Below, piece by piece: positions 58,331-64,000 of a stretch of 64,000 nucleotides of DNA. Made by a program: the position numbers and the translations under genes. The first letter of the stretch is position 1. Each line of letters begins with the position of its first letter. Source of the DNA: CAZJKE01 sp964546585 (GTDB lineage: Bacteria; Planctomycetota; Phycisphaerae; Phycisphaerales; SM1A02); contig CAZJKE010000003.1 of assembly GCA_964546585.1 (NCBI GenBank), positions 1 to 64,000 on the forward strand, given 5' to 3'. The notes below the pieces were generated by a model, which made no database searches, had not been told where the DNA came from, and saw nothing but the letters and a program-made list of their open reading frames with translations.

Positions 58331-58416
58331 GCGCGAGTGGCGGAATTGGCAGACGCGCCAGCTTGAGGTGCTGGTGGGAGTAATATCCCGTGGAGGTTCG
58401 AGTCCTCTCTCGCGCA
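58331..58416 (+). tRNA. tRNA-Leu (anticodon GAG)
   Basis: The 86-nt class II tRNA has acceptor GCGCGAG pairing with CTCGCGC (58409-58415) and discriminator A at 58416, anticodon loop TTGAGGT giving GAG, a long variable arm (GGGA...TCCC) and T arm GAGGTTCGAGTCCTC. The 3' CCA is not encoded. It lies in the short gap between queE and the convergent metalloprotease gene. Confidence 0.97.
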
Positions 58417-58431
58417 TGCGATCAAAGACAA

Positions 58432-58459
58432 AAGGGGCCGGTCAGACGACCGGCCCCTT
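58432..58459. terminator. bidirectional rho-independent terminator
   Basis: A ten-pair stem GGGGCCGGTC/GACCGGCCCC with loop AGAC (58434-58457), flanked by AA and TT. On the minus strand it is followed by TTTTGTC, the better tail. It separates the tRNA (plus) from the end of the metalloprotease gene (minus). Confidence 0.85.
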
Positions 58460-58480
58460 GTCGTTACCTGGTGAGATCTG

Positions 58481-61300
58481 TCAGGGACAACTGCCCCAGA
58501 CCCCAATGATGGCCAACAGATCACTGACATCAATGGCGCCATCGCTGTTGACATCTTCAGAACCGGATGTCCCGCCCCAAGCCGCGATGACGGCGAGCAG
58601 GTCAGAGACATCGACCATGCTGTCGCCGTTGACATCGGCGGGACAGGAATCTTCACAGGAAATCTCGAACAACTGAACGCCATCAACCGCAGCCTCGATG
58701 ACGGAACCCTCACCAAGATCACTCGCGGTGAAGCGAATTCGGAAGCTGGCGTTGGGCTCGAACCCGCCAATGTCGCTCAAGCTCCACTCCTTGTAGTACC
58801 AACCGCCTGCGACTTCGCCGCCGGACGGGCCTACTGTTTCCAGATTAGTCCAGGAAGAACCGTTGTCATCGCTGATTTCGACTACGAATGTATCCGCATA
58901 GGGCGAAGCACCATATGTGTTGTCATACCAGCGCCAGTATGCGAGCACCTTTGTGCCGCTTGCGTCCATCGTCGGCGAGGTCAGGATGGTAGATGTCGCA
59001 TCGACATCGGTATTGCCATCCGCATTGCCGGTGAGATAGCACATGCCGCTGCCGTCGGCATCAGATGCCGGGTCGCCTCGGTCACCGCCGCCGGCGGGTA
59101 CACCTCGCTGCCACCGACCATCGCTTGAGCCGGAGGCTGTGCCGCTGACGCTCCAGCCCATATCGGTCTGGAAGTTGTCATCGAAGGTCACCTCGGAGTC
59201 TCCCGCAGCCGAGAGAACAGAGAAGTGATTGCCAGGTGCGCCACCGGGATAGGTCACCGTCATGCCGCTGGTAGTCTCAGCGGAGAAGTACATATCGACG
59301 GTTGTTCCACAATCAGAAGCGGGGATCGTCGCGAGATAGTCGCTGCTGTTCACAACGGCCATGTCGTAGGGAACATAGGAACCACCCGTGCTGATCCATG
59401 CCTTTCCGGTGCCAGCGGCGTGTTGGCCCGAAAGTCCCTCTACGCGGACGGCGACCGTGGTGCCGCCATCAGGCGAGACAAAGTCAGGCAGTCCATCCGG
59501 CAATGTGATCGAGAGAAGGGCCAGTTCCGGGGTGTCGATGCCGTGGGCATTGAAACCGGACGTGATTTCCGACCAGTGTGGGGTGCCGTTGTCAATGCTG
59601 CCGTCGTTGTCATCGAGCGTCAGAAAGTCGATCGCTATCGCATCATTGATCGCTGTGCCGTTGTGGAGCAATATTGAGTTGATCGAGATGTTGGAAATGA
59701 CAGCGTTGTACTGCGTCGGCTCGGTAGCCATCAGCGACTGCCGGATGTCCCAGACGATGCCAGAGAGCAACTGACCGCAAGCATGGATTGCGCTGCCGCA
59801 GGAAGAACACCCGCTGCTGCTGTACTGGCAATTGTTGTCGGCGGTACGGATGCCGTTGTTGCAATCGCTTTGATAGAAGCCTCGTGCGAGTTCTGGGTCA
59901 CCGGTCAGAAGGACGCCCATGACATCGCCCATGCCCTCGCCATATTCACCTTGCCCGCTACCGGCGCTGGCGACCAGGTGGTGACCATACTCGTGGTGCA
60001 CCACGACTGAGAAGGCCGTGTTGGAGCAGCCGCCGCCCGATCGATAGAAGTTGATCGAGGAGTAGTCGTAGTAGGCGTTGCACGTGCTGCTGTGGTTGAC
60101 GTTGACCGGCCAGTCATATTGATTGCTGATGGCCGGGAAGGTCGGGTTGTATTCAAGCACGAAGTCTCGGACCACATTGGCGTGAATATATGCGTTGACC
60201 TCGGCCCGGTAGTTCTCATCGTTGTTGTTCTCGTTATGCAGCAGGAGTCCGCTGCTTGGCCCGCCGACATTGATCGACACGACCGAGTCGCTTCCAGACT
60301 GGTTGGCGACATCGAAGTAGAGTCCTCGAACATAACTGGTCACCGTATTGCCATCGAGCGTAATCGTGTAAGAGCCATCGGAATCGGCATAGGTCGAGTT
60401 TGATCCCGACAGGACTTCCGCGTACGGCATGCCCGTGGCCACCTCAGAATGGCACTGCTCGGCACCACTGTCCTCGGTGGCGAGTCCCTGGACATTGCCG
60501 GTCTGCTCGCCAAAGTGAAGAATCATGTTTTCTTCATGGAGAACGCCGCCGTTGGCGGAGTCAATGACGAACTTCCTCTTGTCGTAGGTATCGGGGGTCC
60601 ATGGGCCGCCAACGACCGCGACGAATTCCATGGCAACACGGGGCTTCACCGGGGCGAACTCGTCGCCAGCGAAGATCACTGTGGTTGGGTCGGAGATAGT
60701 CGCATCGCTTCCCATTTCATTTCGGGCAACTGCGAGCGCAAGTGTTGCGTTGGTCTGAAGAAGTCGGCGCTCGCCGCTGAATGTGTTGACATCACGGAGG
60801 TCGCTTCCAGCCAGTACCAGTGGGAAGCCGGGCTCGTTACGAACCAGCAACGTCAGGCGCGATCCCCAAACGGGCAGCCCGTCGCGGACCTGCCGGTAAT
60901 GAACAGCAGTGAACTTGTAGGTTTCGGTCGAAGCGTCGTACATGACGCCCTGCAGGGCGTTGCCGGCAGGTGATGGCCCGGCGAGTTCAAGATCGTCCGC
61001 ATTTGCACCAAGTACGGTGGACCACTCATCGACGAACGCTGCCGCCGAGGCCGCAGGCGAGTCGCCGGTGGAGAAGGGTCGTCCATACAGTCTGTTGATT
61101 CTGCCATCCCGAACATCCCGCAGGATGCCGAGTCCGGGGTAGGCTGAGACGAGATCGTCGGCCTGAAGCAGTGGTTGTTTGGTGGGACGGGGGCTGGACA
61201 TGCCTCCAGGGCCTCTGCCTGCCACCGCAATGGCGGCAGCGGCAAGGATCGTTGTAGTAATAAAAAAGGCGCTTCGGGCGTGTGTCCGTGCGATTTGCAT
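58481..61300 (-). CDS. secreted zinc metalloprotease with dockerin-type C-terminal repeats
   Basis: The 939-aa product has a signal peptide, an FTP-like propeptide region, a zinc motif HEYGHH with a Glu in GMGDVMGVLL, and, in its C-terminal part, a beta-rich domain (about 650-850). It ends with two dockerin-type repeats, DVNGDSMVDVSDLLAVIAAWG and DVNSDGAIDVSDLLAIIGVWG, closing in GSCP. Such ends occur on many secreted proteins of Phycisphaerae and may serve as a sorting tag. The start MQIARTHARS at 61300 is preferred: it opens the signal peptide and is preceded by AGGA. Confidence 0.85.
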   Translation of the reverse strand: MQIARTHARSAFFITTTILAAAAIAVAGRGPGGMSSPRPTKQPLLQADDLVSAYPGLGILRDVRDGRINRLYGRPFSTGDSPAASAAAFVDEWSTVLGANADDLELAGPSPAGNALQGVMYDASTETYKFTAVHYRQVRDGLPVWGSRLTLLVRNEPGFPLVLAGSDLRDVNTFSGERRLLQTNATLALAVARNEMGSDATISDPTTVIFAGDEFAPVKPRVAMEFVAVVGGPWTPDTYDKRKFVIDSANGGVLHEENMILHFGEQTGNVQGLATEDSGAEQCHSEVATGMPYAEVLSGSNSTYADSDGSYTITLDGNTVTSYVRGLYFDVANQSGSDSVVSINVGGPSSGLLLHNENNNDENYRAEVNAYIHANVVRDFVLEYNPTFPAISNQYDWPVNVNHSSTCNAYYDYSSINFYRSGGGCSNTAFSVVVHHEYGHHLVASAGSGQGEYGEGMGDVMGVLLTGDPELARGFYQSDCNNGIRTADNNCQYSSSGCSSCGSAIHACGQLLSGIVWDIRQSLMATEPTQYNAVISNISINSILLHNGTAINDAIAIDFLTLDDNDGSIDNGTPHWSEITSGFNAHGIDTPELALLSITLPDGLPDFVSPDGGTTVAVRVEGLSGQHAAGTGKAWISTGGSYVPYDMAVVNSSDYLATIPASDCGTTVDMYFSAETTSGMTVTYPGGAPGNHFSVLSAAGDSEVTFDDNFQTDMGWSVSGTASGSSDGRWQRGVPAGGGDRGDPASDADGSGMCYLTGNADGNTDVDATSTILTSPTMDASGTKVLAYWRWYDNTYGASPYADTFVVEISDDNGSSWTNLETVGPSGGEVAGGWYYKEWSLSDIGGFEPNASFRIRFTASDLGEGSVIEAAVDGVQLFEISCEDSCPADVNGDSMVDVSDLLAVIAAWGGTSGSEDVNSDGAIDVSDLLAIIGVWGSCP

Positions 61301-61420
61301 GGGAATCCTGACCTCTCTGGCTCTGTGAGCCGTCTCTGTATACGCAGGATTGCAGGAATGGAGCCCCGGTGCGCGGCGCATTTTCCTCTTTTTTCGGTCA
61401 CAATCACCGCTCGGTCCCCC

Positions 61421-61903
61421 ATGGCAGCCAAGAACCGCCCAAATCGCCCTTCAAACCCCGTCATGCTCAACCGCCGTGGGCGGCGGGACTATCACATTGT
61501 CGACACACTGGAGTGCGGAATTCGGCTCGTGGGGAGCGAGGTCAAGTCGCTTCGGGCCGGGCAGGCGAGTCTCGCCGAGGGATGGGTACGGGCATCGGAA
61601 CGACCTATTGGGCTCACCCTGCACGGTGTTCACATAGCCGAGTATCCCAATGCCAGCCCTACCCATCAGCACGAACCCATCCGAACTCGAGCCCTTCTCG
61701 CCCATCGGCGGGAGATTCGCAAGCTGGCGGATTTCGCCCGCGCCGCCGGCAACACGCTCGTACCTCTGAAGCTCTACTTTTCTGACGGCCGCGCCAAGAT
61801 TCTCATCGGACTCGCCCGCGGCAAACGCAAGGCCGACAAACGCGAAGACATCACCAAACGCGAAGCGGCACGTGACATCGATCGGGCAATGCGTCGCAAG
61901 TGA
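61421..61903 (+). CDS. smpB: SsrA-binding protein
   Basis: The 160-aa protein has MLNRRGRRDYHIVDTLECGIRLVGSEVKSLRAGQASL, the RDYHI-like start and the oligonucleotide-binding core KLYFSDGRAKILIGLARGK, with the basic tail RMRRK-type end. SmpB carries tmRNA to stalled ribosomes. The tmRNA gene is not in the window. Upstream open frame runs into the metalloprotease promoter region and is not coding. There is no clear ribosome binding site. Confidence 0.95.
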   Translation: MAAKNRPNRPSNPVMLNRRGRRDYHIVDTLECGIRLVGSEVKSLRAGQASLAEGWVRASERPIGLTLHGVHIAEYPNASPTHQHEPIRTRALLAHRREIRKLADFARAAGNTLVPLKLYFSDGRAKILIGLARGKRKADKREDITKREAARDIDRAMRRK

Positions 61904-61914
61904 CGGTCACAATG

Positions 61915-62961
61915 TCAAGCGGCGGATTGGCAGCGAGGTTGGCGGAGGATGACATGGCGGCCCGAACGAGTCTTGGCCTCGTACATGGCCTCGTCGGCAT
62001 GGCGAACCAGCGCGTCGGCGTTGACGGGACTTGAGACCTGCCAGTGAGCGACGCCGATCGACATCGATACATCCATGGGAAGGTCCAACGCCGCAACAGC
62101 TTCGCCGAAGGCCGCAGCAATTCTGTTGGCAACACGAACTGCTGCATCCGGATCCGCATGGGGCATGAGAACGCAGAACTCGTCACCACCGAACCGGCCG
62201 GCCAGATCGATTGATCTGGAGTTGGCTTCCAAGACCCTCGCTGCAATACGAAGAACCTCGTCGCCCCGGTGGTGGCCCAGACGATCATTGAGAGACTTGA
62301 ATCCGTCCAGATCGATCATCAGAAATGCGAGCGGCAAACCACTTCTATTCGCCTCTTCCCATCGACCATCCAACATGAGGTTGACCCAGCGGCGATTGGC
62401 CAGTTTCGTCAGGTCATCCGTGCGAGCGGCGACTTCCAATCGCTGAATCATCAACTGCAACTCCCGATTCGCAACCGCCAATTCCGAGAGCGAGTGACTG
62501 AGATCAGCATGCAACCTGTCGTTTTCATTTCTCACCTGCTGTAGCGCACGACACTTCTGCACCGTCGCCGGCAGCGTAACCGTCTCGTGTCCAGTCAACA
62601 CCAGGTAGTCTGCGGCCCCGGCCCGAATCGCTTCGACGGCCGCAGCGGAATCCTCCGGTGTTCCCGTCAGAATCACTGGCGCGTCGGGGCGAAGCCCTTG
62701 CGTGTACGCGAGAATGTCAAAGCCAGATCCATCGGGCAGATGACTCGCTGAAATCACAAGATCCCACGAGGCCGGATCCCGCTCGTGAAACTCCCTCAAC
62801 GAATGGACAACTGAGCACACAAACGGCTCGTCGTTCTGCCGCACGCTGACCATCGCGGCAACAAGCCGTTCAGCAAGAGCCTGATCGCTCTCAACGATCA
62901 AGATTCTTCGGCATGTCTCATTGTCTTTTCGCTGCATCGGTTGCACTGCCATGATCGCCAC
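61915..62961 (-). CDS. diguanylate cyclase with degenerate receiver domain
   Basis: The 348-aa protein has an N-terminal receiver-like domain (about 18-140), a coiled coil and a GGDEF domain with intact GRFGGDEF, the inhibitory I-site RSID four residues before it and the DLDGFKSLND loop. It should make c-di-GMP. The receiver lacks the phospho-acceptor: the usual ILD reads ISASHLPDGSGF, so it cannot be switched by phosphorylation at that site. ATG 62952 is an alternative start. It is convergent with smpB. Confidence 0.93.
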   Translation of the reverse strand: MAIMAVQPMQRKDNETCRRILIVESDQALAERLVAAMVSVRQNDEPFVCSVVHSLREFHERDPASWDLVISASHLPDGSGFDILAYTQGLRPDAPVILTGTPEDSAAAVEAIRAGAADYLVLTGHETVTLPATVQKCRALQQVRNENDRLHADLSHSLSELAVANRELQLMIQRLEVAARTDDLTKLANRRWVNLMLDGRWEEANRSGLPLAFLMIDLDGFKSLNDRLGHHRGDEVLRIAARVLEANSRSIDLAGRFGGDEFCVLMPHADPDAAVRVANRIAAAFGEAVAALDLPMDVSMSIGVAHWQVSSPVNADALVRHADEAMYEAKTRSGRHVILRQPRCQSAA

Positions 62962-63121
62962 CCTCTGCCTTGGAGTTACGGAAGGACAATCGTGGGCCTC
63001 CCTGCTTCATGAATCGGCCCGATGGCCATGGAAGATCATCGATGCAGGCCGCTCAGCGGCGATCCCGCCCGCACAACCGGTACACATCCCCCCATCTTGC
63101 CGCCGTACCATGCCTCTCAGC

Positions 63122-64000
63122 ATGACCCAGACAGTACCCCTCTGGCTCGCCGCCGAGCCCACGCAGACCCCCAACCACCTACCAGTGCTGAACAAACATG
63201 ACGGAAGCCTCCTCGCGGAGGCCTGCCTTGCCGAACCACCCACCATTGAGGCAGCGATCCAGAATGCTTGGGAGAACCGCGATCGCCACGGGGAGTACCC
63301 CGTTCACCACCGCCAGAAAATCCTGCGCAATCTCGCTCGCATCATCACTCGTCGCCACGATGAGTTTGCGGAGGTTGTCGCCCGCGAAGGTGGCAAGACC
63401 ATTGACGACGCAACTGTCGAAGTAGACCGCTCGATCGACGCAATCTCAATTGCGGCAGACGAAGTTCCCCGAATCGGCGGCGAGTACCTCCGACTCGACA
63501 CATCGCCCCGGTCCGAGCAATGCGAAGCCATCGTTCGCCGCGTCGCCGCCGGTGTCGTCAGCTGCATCACTCCTTTCAACTTTCCGCTTCTGCTCACCGT
63601 GCACAAGGTTGCACCGGCCATCGCTGCCGGATGCCCATTCCTTGTCAAACCCGCACCTGCCACTCCTCTCTCCAGCCTTCTTCTCGGCGGCGCTCTGCGC
63701 GAAGCAGGCTTGGAGGACGGCTTCAGCGTTCTTCCCTGCCGCAACGAACACGCCGGACCACTCACGGAGGACGATCGCATCGCGGTGTTGTCATTCACCG
63801 GGTCAGGCCCCGTCGGATGGATGCTCAAAGAACGATCCGGCCGAAAGCGGGTGCTCTTGGAACTCGGCGGGAACGCCGCCTGCATCATCGACGATACGGC
63901 CGACATCAAAACAGCCGCCCGCCGTGTTTCGATTGGCGGCTTCTATCAGGCGGGGCAGAGTTGCATCAGCGTGCAACGGGTGCTTGTACAACACTCGGTC
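63122..64000 (+). CDS. aldehyde dehydrogenase, 3' end outside the window
   Basis: The frame runs from the ATG at 63122 to the edge, 293 codons. It has the cofactor-binding ITPFNFPLLLTVHKVAPAIAAG and FTGSGPVGWML, the catalytic Glu in LLELGGNAACI and the nucleophile Cys in QAGQSCISVQR. This is an NAD(P)-dependent aldehyde dehydrogenase of the superfamily; the substrate is unknown. An ATG at 63110 is in frame and also possible. The 160-base gap before it holds no other gene. Confidence 0.92.
   Translation, partial: MTQTVPLWLAAEPTQTPNHLPVLNKHDGSLLAEACLAEPPTIEAAIQNAWENRDRHGEYPVHHRQKILRNLARIITRRHDEFAEVVAREGGKTIDDATVEVDRSIDAISIAADEVPRIGGEYLRLDTSPRSEQCEAIVRRVAAGVVSCITPFNFPLLLTVHKVAPAIAAGCPFLVKPAPATPLSSLLLGGALREAGLEDGFSVLPCRNEHAGPLTEDDRIAVLSFTGSGPVGWMLKERSGRKRVLLELGGNAACIIDDTADIKTAARRVSIGGFYQAGQSCISVQRVLVQHSV

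Noticed and set aside
58417..58431. encoded CCA end for the tRNA-Leu
   Set aside because: The bases after the discriminator are TGCG, so CCA must be added by enzyme.
1..64000. CRISPR arrays, phage genes, transposases, replication origin
   Set aside because: No regular direct repeats with spacers, no phage or transposase motifs and no DnaA-box cluster were seen while reading through the window.

Overview
This is a GC-rich stretch of bacterial chromosome that reads as Planctomycetota, probably class Phycisphaerae. The evidence is the mix of secreted FG-GAP/VCBS proteins (one with an ASPIC/UnbV tail), a C-terminal dockerin-type sorting module, repeated ExbB/ExbD and partner-switch genes, Gram-negative KDO and Lpt genes, and very tight gene packing with many ATGA/GTGA stop-start overlaps. 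This placement is inferred from gene content only. No 16S gene, CRISPR array, prophage or transposase gene is visible, and no gap without a gene exceeds 300 bases.

Layout. 1-2921: TPR protein (cut at the left edge) coupled to a CRTAC1-like lipoprotein. 3117-4301: small protein, stand-alone receiver and a hypothetical. 4314-13840 (minus): an eight-gene, translationally coupled operon with a membrane-anchored VWA protein, a secreted protein, ExbB, two ExbD, an 823-aa export-signal protein, a 949-aa membrane protein with a J-like N terminus, and a secreted helical-repeat protein. This is the most interesting locus. 13946-15295: pyrH-frr. 15317-19114 (minus): SRP RNA gene, dnaX, recR, rpoN. 19176-23627: YacL-like PIN/TRAM protein, guaA, then HATPase kinase, STAS protein and MlaE permease. 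23675-28728: secreted protein, trypsin-like protease, FG-GAP protein. 28746-36812: citrate synthase, rhomboid-trpF, amidohydrolase-moaC, lipoprotein, esterase, trpG/pabA, DUF1444-like. 36956-42106: kdsA, mcsA, mcsB, gluQ, DUF192, PP2C phosphatase. 42110-45582: ribE, beta-propeller, purH. 45616-49853 (minus): PSD-family decarboxylase, HNH endonuclease, nuoB, STAS, BrkB. 49873-57190: pseudouridine synthase, scpA, kdsD, HslV-like peptidase, kdsC, giant LptC/LptA-like protein, nuoC. 57160-61300: queD, queE, tRNA-Leu(GAG), dockerin metalloprotease. 61421-64000: smpB, GGDEF protein, aldehyde dehydrogenase (cut at the right edge).

Connections. kdsA, kdsD, kdsC and the LptC/LptA-like protein form a KDO/LPS route, so this organism probably builds an LPS-like outer leaflet. 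queD, queE and gluQ belong to queuosine synthesis and its tRNA-Asp hypermodification. A PP2C phosphatase, an RsbW-like kinase and two STAS proteins supply parts of partner-switch signalling, with one set wired to an MlaE lipid permease. mcsA-mcsB indicates protein-arginine phosphorylation outside Firmicutes.

Several gene starts are corrected here. The most important is dnaX, which begins at a TTG behind a strong ribosome binding site just after the SRP RNA gene and carries an A10 slippage tract with stops close by in both alternative frames. Three short GTGTCCGG-type palindromes each sit one to three bases after a stop codon.
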